A stretch of DNA of 64,000 nt from Epiperipatus broadwayi (GCA_028023455.1 JAQFVV010006309.1:2889482-2953481), one strand, 5' to 3'. Positions 47,930 through 60,880 are shown, numbered from the stretch's first letter. A program made the numbers and translations. Notes: a model not told the origin generated them from the letters alone.

Positions 47930-48500
47930 ATTTTAATATTAGTCATGACAGACATTAACATATTCATTATAAGATTCCCTACTGAAGAATTCTATACCTT
48001 CTTAACAGGGAGAAAATCTTTGAAATATGCTATATAAAGTCCTGGATCATCCCAATAACAGATACTTAATATTGGAATTCCATAATGAGGCACAAAGAAT
48101 ATATTTCAAAAATATATCAAATTAAACAACAAAACTATTTGTTATATAGATACTAACAGAAACATCACTTTAGCAGGGCAAATCAAAAATTGCCATATTA
48201 TATTGAAAAAGATTTATAATTTCTACTTAATAACTATGGTAATTTTCCAACTTTAAATACCTCTTGGAAAAAAGAACTTCACTTCTTGCATTAATAAATA
48301 TTGCTACATTTAATGTCACTGTTAAAAAAGAAATGCAAACCATTGACATTTCTATATTACATATCATTGACACTTTAATACTAATGATTACTTTCAAGGA
48401 TGTACCTCCACAATGTTTCTACTGCAAAGCTAGAGACTACATCATTAAAAACTGTCCAGATTGGTTATACAAACAATGTAGTAAGCAAAAATACTAAAAA
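47930..48500 (+). pseudogene. Gag/ORF1-like remnant with a CCHC zinc knuckle
   Basis: The last part (48264-48497) reads ITFKDVPPQCFYCKARDYIIKNCP. The Cys spacing CX2CX9C matches a CX2CX4HX4C zinc knuckle with the His replaced by Tyr. FKDVPP before the knuckle is typical of ORF1/gag proteins of non-LTR elements. Upstream, NILEFHNEAQRIYF-like and AGQIKNCHIILKK segments can be read in shifting frames. Such proteins package element RNA. The stops, frameshifts and His loss show it is dead. No RT follows within 1 kb, so its family cannot be fixed. Confidence 0.6.
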
Positions 48501-49797
48501 ATGTGATGGTACAAAAGAACCAATTTTTATAATACAAAAATCTCCATTCAACAACTACAATAAAATCCTTTTGATTCTGATAATAAAAATAGCCAACTTG
48601 ATTTCAAACAAAAAGAAAATAGTATGCTAAACCAATGTGAATTCTATACACAACAAATCAATAAAAATAATCAACTAAAACAAAATAAGTTTTCAAATGA
48701 GAATAGAAATGCAGTACACAAAAGATATACATTTAACTTTTTCTCATTTACTATTGGAGGATAGTAAGGAAACATTTCACAATTTTAAAACAAAAAACAA
48801 TTGTCAAAATGAAAAAAAAAAAAAAAGACATCTAGCATAAAAAATTAAAATGTGTCATCAATGTTTATGGTAAAACAAAAATATTCAATTAATAGTAATA
48901 CACATTGGACTAAAAATAGTTCTAATTTATCTACTTCTACATCTTCAGGACAATGAATCTTATTAGAAAGTTTAGAAGGTCATAAAATAGCTTATACAAA
49001 ATAAAAAAAATATCTACAGATAAAGGATGTAATTGCTAAATCTGTATAAATAAGTTTAATCTGATTACAGTGCAGATTTATTACATATATTTACATAATA
49101 ATATTTATCAGTTATTTTTGTCACTGAGAAGAAACTATCGATTATTTTTTCATTCAATGTCCAGTTCTACAAATATATTGCATTCTTATAAGCACCATCA
49201 TCAAAACACTAACCCCATCACTTTTTATATTAGTAAATGGGACTATGAAATATCCTGAAAGCATGCTAGGCAATAACATTTGGATATTATTTGTTTTCAA
49301 TCACTATTAATAGTTTCATTATCTGTGTGCAAAGCACATATATATATATATATTGATTTCAAACGCTAATGAAATAAAACCTGCAACTATTAATAAAATA
49401 GTGTAAGCAGAGGTCTACTTCCCAAAAATTGGAATTATTATATTTTTGCTTTTCACTTTATGGTTTTTGAGATGCCATTTCTGTTTTGATACATTTCAAA
49501 AGTTATCAGCCTCCTTATAATAAATTAGAGAAAATTAAAATCACCAATCAATCTCTTGCCCTCACTGACATTTTTGCACCCATGTGGAGCTTAGTGTCAC
49601 TTCCACCACCACTGTAATTATTGAATTTTATGTACAACGATTTAAAATATTCTCTGTTAATTGTAAATATATGGTTTTAATTGTAAATCATTTCTTATGT
49701 CTACAAAATATATCATAATTTCATTTGTCAATGTAATTATTATGTAATATAATCACCACAAATCTAATCATTGTTATCATAAATAAAATTTGCTTTA
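48501..49797. other. AT-rich DNA, no gene recognised
   Basis: A-rich to about 49030 (possibly more of the gag-like element); an AT run at 49336-49352. About 49500-49620 is less AT-rich but has no clear frame. Confidence 0.45.
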
Positions 49798-49799
49798 AA

Positions 49800-49875
<76 letters not shown>

Positions 49876-50090
49876 AAAGCAGAAGGAAGAGTAGTAGTAG
49901 TAGTAGTAGTAGTAGTAAAAGCAGAAGGAAGAGTAGTTGTAGGAAAATAGGAGTAATAATAGAGGTAGTAGGAAGAGTAGAAGTAGTAGGAGTAGAAGCA
50001 GTAGTAGAAGTAATAATAAGAGAAGCAGAAACATTAGCAGCAACAATAGTAGTAGTAGTAATAGTGTAGTTGTAGTGGTAGGAGCATCCG
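49798..50090. repeat. CTA/GTA trinucleotide microsatellite with a strand switch
   Basis: Starts with about ten CTA units that switch at about 49830 to GTA units. The first 60 bp is therefore a perfect hairpin. The GTA tract then continues with interruptions (AAAGCAGAAGGAAGA appears twice) to about 50075. Open frames here (poly-Leu or poly-Tyr) are artefacts. Confidence 0.9.
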
Positions 50091-51039
50091 CAGTCTGCAG
50101 TGGACAAATTAGCAGCAGTTTTAGCAGCAGCAGGATATACACTGTTTTAATTTATTATAAAAAGTATGATGAAAATAAATGTCAATTTACATTATTCTGG
50201 AAATAGATTATGGAAGTATAGCTCTTGTCCATGAATAAATATGACTCATTTGACTTACATAGTTTAGGACACAACAGTTTTTTGGTCTAGAAATGTCTGC
50301 TGGTAAAAACAAAAAAAATTATACAACTTAGAAACCATCAAGTGCAATAAATACATAAAAAAGAAACCTATTGAAATTGATTCCGAGTTATAAGAACAAA
50401 ACAAATCCCTATTTTTTTAAATATATATATAATAAATAATTATAATTTAGGCTATCTGTAACCAAAATTGAAGAAACTGTACCTTTCAATAAGTCATGAA
50501 ATATAAATAAACTAATATTAATTAATTACACGTTATTTTACTTCTGATATCTTTAGAAATTTATAATATTATTTATGGCAATGTGTTCTTCTAGGATTAA
50601 TTGAATCTTTAATCAAATGTTGCTATATGTAAGGCTAAATTTCTATGGACGATGTAGGTAAAATAATGTTTATATATATATAAACATAACACCTTAAGTA
50701 ATATATGAATCATTTCTTTTGTACCTTGCCTAGTTATTCTCCTGTAAAATGTTTTAGATTTTTTATAAGAAGTATAATTAGGTAGAATAAAATTGAATTT
50801 TTTATTATTATTCATCTTGCTTTTGTATTTTTAGTTTAATTAATATATTGGGGGGGGGGGTTTCATACAAAAGTACTGTATATAGATATTTTATTATTAA
50901 TTTTTTTGTCTTAAATTCTCTTCATGCATGTCTGTGTCAATTACACAACACATCTTTAATTATTATTTTAAAGCTTGTATGCTTTAAGTTATTCAAGTTA
51001 GAAATCATAGTTTTAAATATTTTATATCTCCTTTTTTAG
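50091..51039. other. Noncoding DNA, probably intron upstream of the DB-like exon
   Basis: AT-rich, with an 11-12 bp G run at about 50850-50860. The last bases before 51040 are a polypyrimidine tract ending TTTTTTAG, a splice acceptor. Confidence 0.5.
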
Positions 51040-51162
51040 ATTGTTGTTTATCCGAGGGTCTATCGGATGAGTGTTTGGACTTGTGTACTTCATCAGAGCT
51101 AAACAGAACTTTTCCATCTAATTGTGGAGATCACGTTAAGAGTGTGCTGACATGCATGACAG
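51040..51162 (+). CDS. Exon of a DB-domain-like extracellular protein (partial gene)
   Basis: A 123-bp exon is bounded by CTTTTTTAG (acceptor) and GTGAGT (donor). Only one frame is open; its two leading bases complete a codon and one base is left at the end, a symmetric phase-1 exon of the sort common in secreted modular proteins. It encodes CCLSEGLSDECLDLC, a short spacer, then NCGDHVKSVLTCM: six Cys spaced CC-x8-C-x3-C-x12-C-x9-C. That is the second half of the DB module (12 Cys) of nematode and arthropod proteins, some also carrying Ig and fibronectin III domains. Composition is clearly less AT-rich than the surroundings. Neighbouring exons were not identified; introns must be long or the other exons lie outside. 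It could be a pseudogene fragment, though the intact splice sites argue against this. Confidence 0.7.
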
Positions 51163-52029
51163 GTGAGTTAAATTTTTTTTCTAAAAAAAAAATAAAAAGA
51201 AGATATGAATATATATACTTAGAAATAATTGAGTAAGTAATGATAAAAGAAAAATTCCGATCTAAAAAGAAAATTAAGTGGAAATGCTTGAATGCATTCC
51301 AAAAGTCTGTGTTTTTTTTTCCAGTAGCTCTTTTTAGTAAAGTAAAATAAGAGAAATTAACAGACTCATTAATTTAAAAAATGTCATTTAAATAATATAT
51401 TGCAAAATGCTGTTTTCACCAGCACCCACATAATTTTTTTTATCCTTGTTCATTATATCGTAGTCATTAAATATATATATTATTTTGCTCACATTTTCTG
51501 CTGATATAGAAATAATTTTGTCCATGCTAAAGCAATTAAGAACATCAATTCTTTATAGCAGAGCTTAAAAAAACTAAGTTTAAAATAATTATAGGCTCAG
51601 TGCCGTAAAAGTATAGCACATCACTATTAACAATAAAAATCGCATCATATATCAATTCTAAATAATGTTTTGTTTTTGTCTTTTGTTTTTTTTTAGTACG
51701 GACATTAACATTTATTCTGATTTCAACAGATTAAATCCGAAATCTTTTTCATTACTACTATTAGTTAAATATTTATCTAGTGAAACATTACTGAATAGCT
51801 AGAATTGATTAAAAGCTGTTTACTTGAAAGAAGAATGTAAACCTTCTTATGACCTGAAAAAACATGAAGGTTCATTCAACTCGGACTGAAATTCTGTAAA
51901 ATAACATGTAAATGGTATAATTATTCCATCTCAAATCATAAAAGAAGCTATAAGGTATATTTATATGCACTAAAATGAAGAAAAAAAACTAGCCAAAAAG
52001 CAGAGTAAGATGACAATTTGAAACGGTAG
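51163..52029. other. Noncoding DNA, probably intron
   Basis: Begins at the donor GTGAGT. AT-rich; no further exon recognised. Confidence 0.45.
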
Positions 52030-52134
52030 CAAAGAGGCGGCAAAACTTTCCATACAGTAGCGTCACTCAATGCAAGCCAGAGTAATCAATGGATGAAGGA
52101 AGGTTTGTGCATAAAATCCCTATCTAGTACCTAC
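52030..52134 (-). repeat. Arm of the CATACAGTAGTGCCA family, left member of an inverted pair
   Basis: GGCAAAACTTTCCATACAGTAG, CAGAGTAATCAATGGATG and GTGCATAAAATCCCTATCTAG match the 17.4-kb palindrome arm and extend beyond it. It is the inverse of 54838-54932. Confidence 0.75.
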
Positions 52135-52655
52135 TTTACGTAAATAGCTTGTGTAAGCATAAAAAATGGTGATCATATGTGTTTTAATGATTTAAATGTA
52201 AGCTGTGCAGATTTGCAATGAAAAACTTAGAAAAGATGTTTATAAATGTTCTTTTAAAACTTAATATCAGAATTATTCAAGTTAAATTGTATTTTGTGAT
52301 TATCTATGGATGCAAAAGTTGGTGCTAATTAAGAAGTAATAGTGCTGACAAAGATTTCATAATCAACAAGGAAACTGAATAACTGGATACAGTCGACTAG
52401 GTTTAAATTGCTCTATTTTGTTTATATTATAGAAGTCAAAATTATTAACAGATATATTTAATAGTTGTGAAATATTTGTGCCACTAATTATGAAAGTGAA
52501 CTAAGTCGTATATTTTTTTTGTTTTGAGATATTTAACGTTTTGTGTTTGAATAAATTAAAAAATATTTTTATGTCATGTAAGAAAATATTTCAAAAAATA
52601 ATCAGTCTTCTAAAATAAAGATAAAAATATACATATGGTTTATTTCTTGGGAGTT

Positions 52656-52790
52656 TATAAAAGTTCAAGTCGCTAAACCTTTATAAAAGTTCAAGTGCCA
52701 AACCTGCAAGCACCAGAATTGATCCTGGAATCTCCCTATCCCAAATCAGATGCTTAACCATCTACGTCAAAATGTGCATGATGTCTTCTA
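52656..52790 (-). repeat. tRNA-derived SINE head with a tandem 3' tail
   Basis: Minus strand: A-box-like TAGATGGTTAAGC (52752-52764) and B-box-like GGATCAATTC (about 52717-52726), about 30 nt apart as in a tRNA. The T stem has lost a base, so it is not a working tRNA. Beyond it, TTTATAAAAGTTCAAGT is present twice (about 52656 and 52680). Confidence 0.6.
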
Positions 52791-53121
52791 AAATATGAAG
52801 ATATTATGACTGTAAAATTTTGTGTGTAACTTATAAGGAAATATGAGTTTTGATTATTGTTCCACAAATAACAAATTCATAAGAATGCAACTGATTTTAT
52901 CTACTATCAAAATAAACACTAACTGAGTTTTGATTAGCAATGCAACAGGCAAAAACACAACAGGCAACTCAGTTTAACAGTTGAATATTTGACAACTTTT
53001 TAAAAATTATATCAGATTTTTATTTTAATGTGAAGTGAAAAAACTGATAAACTTTTTTTAAAAATACTTGATTTAAGCCGTTATTAAAATTATCAGCATG
53101 TGCATTTATGATCTTATTAAA
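52791..53121. other. AT-rich DNA, no feature recognised
   Basis: Nothing supported. Confidence 0.5.
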
Positions 53122-54007
53122 TACACCTGGGTCTCGTTTTATGTGGTAGATAGGTGCCTCAGAAAATGTGCACAAAAGAAATCGCACAAAAATAGACCAC
53201 TTACCTTGAAAAATGGGGGATAGGGGTTGAAATTTTCAGAAATCGCATAAAAGCAAAGCAAGAAGAAAAAATTACTTTAAAATTCGCATTAAAAAAATAA
53301 TAAAGTATGACTAATAAAAATTTCAAATATTTGAAAAAAAATTAATACAAGATAAACTTTTTTTATTAACTACAGTATTTAATTTTACATTTTTTCATAC
53401 ATATTTTAATCATTAGCGGTTATTTGGCTATTTGACAATATGCGTTCATTTGTTAACTGTTAAAAATCAGATTCATCATGTGACATACAACTAGCACCAC
53501 TTTCAGTCTTGAGCTGTGTTGATGGTTTTTTGTTTCTATATTAAAAAAATAAGATCATAACCAAAACAAAAATATTAGAGATTATCATTAGAAAGATTAT
53601 TTTCAGTTTATAAAATCAATAAAATCTTCGTCATTATTTATTTTAAAAATCTAAAAAATTATTTATTTCTGTTATAATTAATAAAATTTGTTTTAAAAGT
53701 TTAAAAATTTTGAATATTTATTGTGATATTTTTATATGTAAATATAAATCTATTATTATTATTTACTTATTAGTATAAGTAGGTTATTTACATAGAAGCT
53801 TCAGGCTATATTCACGTTAGCTGCTAATATAACGATATATTTTTGAAAGAAAAAAAAAGTATTTCAAGTCAAAATAAGTTATTAATAATTTAAAATTCTT
53901 GATATTTAATAAATATAGTGAAATATGAAAGATATTAAGAAGAAACATGAATCGCATAACTTCAAAATCGCATTAAAATAATCCGCATAAAACAAGACCC
54001 AGGTGTA
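53122..54007. mobile_element. MITE or small DNA transposon (886 bp) with TA target duplication
   Basis: Ends TACACCTGGGTCTCGTTTTATG and, inverted, CATAAAACAAGACCCAGGTGTA give terminal repeats of about 22-24 bp with TA at both borders, as for Tc1/mariner/pogo elements. Six copies of TCGCA(T/C)-type motifs lie near the ends (about 53193, 53250, 53283, 53951, 53968 and 53983), possibly transposase binding sites. The interior is AT-rich without a frame. Confidence 0.8.
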
Positions 54008-54638
54008 GTTAGAATTTTATCTGGTTTGTTATTTGAAATTGTAAGCTTGCTTAATTAATAATTATAATTATCACTTTAATATAAAAGTTTTATAACTTTA
54101 TAATACTGATACTTGATTTAATTCTCAATTAGTATAGACTCTTTTTATACTATTACGCAATTCTAACAAACTCGTAATAGGTAAATTAGTCTATAAGAAA
54201 GTCTTAAATGCACTGAGCCAGCATTATTTATTTAACTTGATTTATTTAACATTTAAGAACATGGGGGTGAGATAAAAATGAGAATTTTTATCAATGAATT
54301 GACATCAACTTAAGAAAATGGAATTGTTTTCAAGTTTATTAAAATCATTTCTTTAAAAATTAGACTTTTGAATTATAGTAATGTTTTTGATGTTAATGAT
54401 CTGCGAATAAATTTATATAAAATAAACATTGCTTATTTAATAGCTCTGGATTATTAATTGATTTAATAAAATTATTAAAATTTTAGAAAATGAAATTGAT
54501 TAGCAAGCGAATAATATTAGAAAAGGTTGAGCAGAAAATAAAAAAAGGACAGCTAGTAATAAAATTAAATGTATATGTGATCATCACTTTATATGTATAC
54601 ACAAGTGGTTCTATCCTGCCTATGGCATAATAGTGACT
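54008..54638. other. AT-rich DNA, no feature recognised
   Basis: Nothing supported. Confidence 0.5.
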
Positions 54639-54932
54639 GTGGTCTAGTGAATGAGATTAGATTGAAAACACCATTGTGTTTTCATCTTGGGCGCCTAGTT
54701 TTATATTTAACTAAATAGGTAAAAGGTGGCTGCTGGAGGTTTGCATTAGATCCTAAGTTCTAGGTTCAATGCTCTCAAAACTAAAACTCCACACCAATGA
54801 AAACCATGAGCTAGAAACTAGTCTGGTCATATTGGATGAGTAGGCACTAGATAGGGATTTTATGCACAAACTTCTTGCCTCCATTGATTAATGAGACTTG
54901 CACTTGATAGCACTACTGTATAGAAAGTTTGC
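54639..54932 (+). repeat. SINE-like element ending in the CATACAGTAGTGCCA family sequence
   Basis: A box-like GTGGTCTAGTGA (54639-54650) and B box-like AGGTTCAATGCTC (about 54762) are further apart than in a tRNA, suggesting an insertion or composite head. The body continues to GGCACTAGATAGGGATTTTATG and the family 3' part (54838-54932) ending TACTGTATAGAAAGTTTG, inverted relative to 52030-52134. Confidence 0.5.
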
Positions 54933-56879
54933 TAATATTAATATTGAATGTACTGTAAGAAGCATAAAGAACCAAGCATATGATAAATTATTGTGGAGAA
55001 ATGCTACTCATATGACTGTCAATAAATGTTCTTTACTTGATAATACATAATAATATTAATTTTTAATACAGAATATTCATTAATATTTTTTAAAAAAAGA
55101 TTTATTGTTAGTTAAACTCAATGATAAGTTTAATAGTCTAAATGCATCAAACCTTTTCTTTCAAACATGAACATTTTTTTTGTTTTGCATACATATTTTT
55201 GTTGCTAGAATAATAAATATTAGTTTGTAAAGATATATATATAACTTTAATATATGATTGTAAAAATTGGTATGTGTGTGAATTAATTTATTAAAAATTG
55301 AAAACCTATTTTGAATACGATCTTTACTAAAAAGATGTTTCAAAACAAATTTTCAGCAAATATTAAGTTAATTTAGCACACATTAATCAAAATATTTTAA
55401 ATGATGAGTAGCAATCAAAATATCAATTCTTTAAAATTCTGAAATATAATTGAATAATAATGAATATCCATTAATTTCTCAAACTGAAAGTAGGCTGGAG
55501 TAAGTATGCAGAGTATTATGATATCACTTTATTATCATTAGTGTTACCATGAACATACTATTACTATTATTATTATTATCATCATCATTTCATAAATGAA
55601 TAGTATCCTAAAATTTTAGTTGTTTTTATTTTATCTTGTGTTCTAAAATAAATTGTATTTAATATCTAAAACCTTTTTTAGAATTTAGAATAAATCATCA
55701 TTAAATAAAAAATATAACTAGAAATATTAAAAATTAGCACTAATATTAATAAACAATAATAGCACATTTTTCTATGTATTTTACACAATGCAAATACAAT
55801 ATTTTATTATTCCACACTTTCAAAAATAGCAATAGTTTCAACCATTTTACAGTCTTCTTCAGAGATCTAATGTATAATGTTAAAACCATTTTAAAAACTT
55901 CTAGTTTCTGAGCTTGATTTACTGTTTAACATCATTGATTTTAAAGTTGTTATTCAATTATCATATTCATATACAACTCATCCATTGACATTATGAACAA
56001 CTACTCATAATGATTTTGCATTTTTTAGCTTTAGAATAAAAAGACATTAAAAGAATGTAAATAGCAAAAAGTTAAAAAATAAATGGGGTCTGAATTAGTG
56101 TGCTTTTTTAAAGGAGGAAAATATAATGGTGCTTCCAATTATAGTGTCACAATGCAGAAAAATGAATATGACTTAAGAAATTTACAATAGCTGACCTTTC
56201 TACTAACCTATGAAACAAATTAGTAGGATAAAAGAAAATAGAAAAAGAATGAGAAAAAAAACAATGATGATTACTTTAGCTATTAATCTTAGTAATAGTT
56301 ATTAGTGACTTAAGTAAGAAGATAATACCCAAAAACATTAGATAATCTCTCATACACTTATTCATACTCTTACAAGAGTATGTGCCATCTAATATAAGTT
56401 TGAGTTATCAATGGACACAAGATATAGAATCTCAGTAAATAGTTATAGCAGAATAACTATCTTTTATTTAATCATACATTTTTTTATTATCCATATATAA
56501 ATTCAAAATTAAATATTCTTTTAGTAGGTAAACAGTTATTGAATAAATTTGCCAATAATTATAATATAAATCCTCATTATTAAAATATTATAGTTTAAAT
56601 CATTATCATCTTCTTTTATCCTTTTTTAAAACACAGTTTGTTCTTTAGTTATGTAATAAACTTCTTTAATTTATCAATTGATAATTAGTATAATGTTCTC
56701 TTATTTCTTAGTTTATATCATGAATTTTAATGGAAAATTTCTGTATGGCATACTCAAAATTTTATCCCCATCTTTTAAACAAGCAATTTCATAAGAGCTA
56801 GAGAATTTTTTTCCTTTAAATCTTGAATGCAAGAAAATTACTAATTTACTTGACAAAATATTCCACATTTAAAAAAACT
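54933..56879. other. AT-rich DNA, no gene recognised
   Basis: ATT/ATC triplet run at 55560-55592. GAAAGTAGGCTGGAGTAA (55486) also occurs at about 46322 with one change, a possible short dispersed repeat. No gene. Confidence 0.45.
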
Positions 56880-57015
56880 CAAGTGACTCTAAATGATAAT
56901 GTTAGTTCTCTCACCTAATTTATTTAAGATATTTATCAATCATTTTCAAGAAACAGAATACAGGAAATTTATTTTACCTGATGACAATGCTTTGATTTCC
57001 CAAAAGAGATTTTTT
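56880..57015 (+). pseudogene. Possible LINE RT scrap
   Basis: The frame at 56893-57000 reads VLSPNLFKIFINHF and, about 10 codons on, LPDDNALI. This resembles the LSP.LF.IFIND and ADD...I motifs around a non-LTR RT active site, but the spacing is too short and the first Asp is lost. It may be chance. Confidence 0.3.
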
Positions 57016-57150
57016 TTATATATCAAAATATTTCTTTTTAATCAGGTTTCTATTATCTTTTTATTTCTCTTCTAAATGTTTGTCTCTTTCTCAAACTTAA
57101 GGGATCAATGTTAATGTATCGAAATTGATAAATATTTATATATATAATAA

Positions 57151-57626
57151 TTGCTTTTATTGACTGTGCACTAAAAAGAAATAAAATAATTGTATTTTCA
57201 ACTGCAATTGGAATTTTTTGATTTAACTTAAAATAAAAGCATGGGAGTGTAAGTTCAGAAATTAATTAAGTCAAGCCTTTTTTATAACAAGACTTAATTA
57301 ATTTCTGGGCACACACATCCATGCTTTTATATAAAGTTAAATCTAAAAACTCCAATTGTGGTTGAAGAAACAATTATTTTATTTCCTTTTAGTACACAGT
57401 TAATAAAAGCATTTTATATTTAAAAAAATTATTTCTATTATTTTTTTAAGTTTTTAGTATTAGCATAGTAAATGAAAATATAAAATCTATATTGTTCAGT
57501 AAATTGATTGGACACTTACAGTTGATATATAAAAACATTATATTATATATATATATAAAACTAGATATATCTGCTATAAGTTGAAATGTATATTCCTTAT
57601 GTATATATCATATTTAGTATGTGTAT

Positions 57627-57640
<14 letters not shown>
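57151..57640. repeat. Foldback element copy 2 plus uninterrupted flank (empty site)
   Basis: 57151-57410 is the palindrome also found at 27092-27350, centred on AGAAATTAATTAAGTC. 57411-57640 continues with sequence matching 27351-27465 then 28843-28950, with a TA run where the LTR sits at the other locus. Confidence 0.8.

Positions 57641-57665
<25 letters not shown>
57634..57665. repeat. (TA)n microsatellite
   Basis: About 16 TA units; a related shorter run is at 57692-57702. Confidence 0.9.
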
Positions 57666-57668
<3 letters not shown>

Positions 57669-60600
57669 TGTAAATGTACTTCACTTCACTATATATATAT
57701 ATAATTTTACTTGAATTATATCAAGGCATTTGATACCATATTGAATTTTTAAAAAGCTGACCTGAGTCACAATTTTTACAATAATTTCAGTTTTAATAAT
57801 GTTAGAGCAAAATACTATATATTGACAGAAAATAAAAAAACCTAAGAAAAACAATAAAGCTAAGATAAATAGTGATTACCATTTAAAAAGTAAAGGGAAA
57901 AAAGAAAAAAGTATTACTGTATTGTTTGTTCATAATTTCTAATTTATTATTAACTAAGTTTAAAATTATATCTTCATTGATAATTTATTTGTATTTCTCA
58001 CAAAATTTTCATTCAAACCACATATAATACTTATTGCCTGAGATAACCCATAGCTTCAGGACTTAAAAAAGTAGCAACATAAGAATTCTTTATTTTATCT
58101 TATGCCCAAAAGTTTAAAAAATCTCAAGGTATCTATAAGAAAAAGATTAATTCTAATAAAAAAATACAAAATAATTCATTTCCAGAAGATGGATATGCAT
58201 TTGAAATCATAGCAATTGGCTTCTTATCTATCCAAAACTAAAAATTTAAGATTACTCTCTGTATCAATGATAAAATGAGTTTCCTCTTTTCATTTTATAT
58301 TTTTTATACACACCAGTGATGCTATCTTGTTATATGTATTGTCCCACAGAGATATAACTTTTTGGATATAGCTCATTTGCTAGCTATAGACTTTGAAAAT
58401 AATGAGATGCAAGTTGTGGCAAAACTACTGACTCCACAGTATTAGTACCAAGGCATAGGAAAAAATCAGGATTTGATTATTTGCCTGCATACAGTTCCAT
58501 GTGGTATACATAACCATTGTGGATATCACCACACACCATTTAAAACCTTTCTTTATTGGTTTTAAAAGTTTATATTTTCACATGGTACTATGCCCAGTAA
58601 ATTGTATGATTGCTTTATCAACTGCAATCTTTCTGTATATCTGATAATTAATCTTAAAATTTACATTGCACTGCTCTAAAATACCTTAATTTTATACATG
58701 AAAATGATTACTTGTTATACAAATACAGACATGCAAGTACAAACACAAATACATTAATACAAACATAAACATACTAATATATTAGTGAATCTTGTGAGAA
58801 TCATTATGTCTATAAAATAAGGTTGCCTCAAACTTGGTTCAGAGCCCCAAAATTACATGCACATCAATTACTACTTTCGTTATACTTGAATTTGAATATA
58901 CTACACAGACACACTAATACAAATGCAAACACCTTAATAAATTATACATTTTCAGCTAATAAATTTTTTTTAAATAATAATATTCAAATAATAAAAAAAT
59001 AAAATTGAATACCTATATTACATTTATTTTCAAGATGAAGATCTTCAAATATTAATCATTGAAGCATGTTGAATCCATTTTATTAAGAAGTCTGATGATA
59101 AAAAAATTATGCCTTTGTCTTCATACTCCTATCTAATAAGTTTCATAAATACATAATTAATTCTATAATAAACCCTCTAAAATTATATCAACCTTATTCT
59201 AAAACAATATCAAACATTGTGTACATAATGATGTAACATCATTTTCAGAAAATGCTCATAACTCATTAATTATCTCATTATCAGAAAATTTCAAATTTTT
59301 TTTTTTTTGATTCCTAATATTTATACTTTTTAATTAAGTTTCACATTATTTCTCTTTGCACCATATTTTTTTATTTTTTTTATTGATCTTATATTCATAC
59401 TGATGCATTATATTATAGAAATACAGCAATTTATAATCATATTTATATGTTCCAATTTTCCAAATGAAACACACACTAATTAACTATATAAAGAAAGAAT
59501 TTTTTCTAAATATTAAAGCCATGGCATTCACTATATTTATTTTATAGATTCAACTATATTTGATTTTTATACTTACATCCACTAAACTTAAATATCTTTA
59601 ATAAAATTGCTAAGATTAAACTTAACAGATCAAATATATGCACTGATATTTATGCAGGCACATGAAATATTATTCTCTTCTTATTTAAAAATTAGTAAAT
59701 AATGACAAACTTGTTTAATGCTGTTTTTTTATACATTCTTGCAAAAATGTACACAATTTAATACTCTATTTGTTCAAAGTATTATAAGAATTCCATTAAG
59801 GAATTCCATGAAATTTTGTTATTTTTAAACTATGTGTGTTATTTTTAATCATTTAAAAAAGATATAAAAGAATCTTGAGCAAAAAATGTCTTAATACTGT
59901 ATTACAGTATATATATACACAATGATTTTATTTGTATGTCATTTCAAGTAAAAGAAAGCTATTCAATGTAACAGTGATTAGAAATGACAGATTCAAAAAA
60001 ACAATTGTTTAATAAACCTTCAATCAACAAAATACTAACATACATAATATATTTCTATGGTTCTGATAAGGCCAAAGAAAGCAGTTGATGAATGTTGAAA
60101 AATGAAACGTGTAAGAAATGGAATGAGAATTCATTGTGCATATATTTTGTATATGTATTATTATATAATCAAAATAAATAAGTAAAATTTACTAATTATT
60201 TCTTAATTCTTTTCATTTACTTTTTTTTTTTGTCAAAACAGTTGCATATTTCATCTTAGCTGAATTGCAGATAAGTCTATTATCCAACTATTTTTGTTTT
60301 TAAAGAAGTTTTCACTTTTTCTAAAGACTAAGCAAGGAAAGAAATTTTTTTTGCTAAAAACAAATAACACTTCTAAAATCAAAGTAGAAACACAATATTT
60401 ATGTAAATTAATTTATAGACATTTACTTAAATCTATTTTTAAATTCATTTTAAAATGTATATATATACTGATTCTAATATTTTCACGAATAAAAACTAAA
60501 AAATGTATTAGCTTTTATATTTATAGTTGAGTAAATGTATTTACTGCTATTATTGATTGTATAGCATAGAATATGGTCAATATCACATTTAATAATCTCT

Positions 60601-60880
60601 CATACTCATGTTTATGGGAAATATATAATTTTATAAAGTATTTTGGAATGGCTTTGCAAGCAGATTTTTTTTTTGATTGATTTCCATATTTGTATAAAGA
60701 AAATACATACTCATATTTTGTTGCTATGCTTATTAAGAAATAAAGTTATCAAAGAAGCACTCACAATACATAAAAGAAATAATTCAAAAATAAAAATATA
60801 GAATAAAATTATAAATCCAACATTACAACACTAAAATATTTAATGATGGATAGAACAAACAGTTCTTATATATTACGTTT
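57666..60880. other. AT-rich DNA, no gene recognised
   Basis: Contains an AATACA/ACAAACA-type imperfect repeat at about 58720-58780 and 58905-58935. The 78-codon Lys/Ile-rich frame at 60294-60530 is AT-driven and matches nothing I know. Confidence 0.5.

Noticed and set aside
49721-50142. Open frames of 104 and 128 codons rich in Leu, Tyr or Val
   Set aside because: They are translations of the CTA/GTA microsatellite.
60294-60530. 78-codon Lys/Ile-rich frame
   Set aside because: Typical chance frame in A-rich DNA, with no motif.
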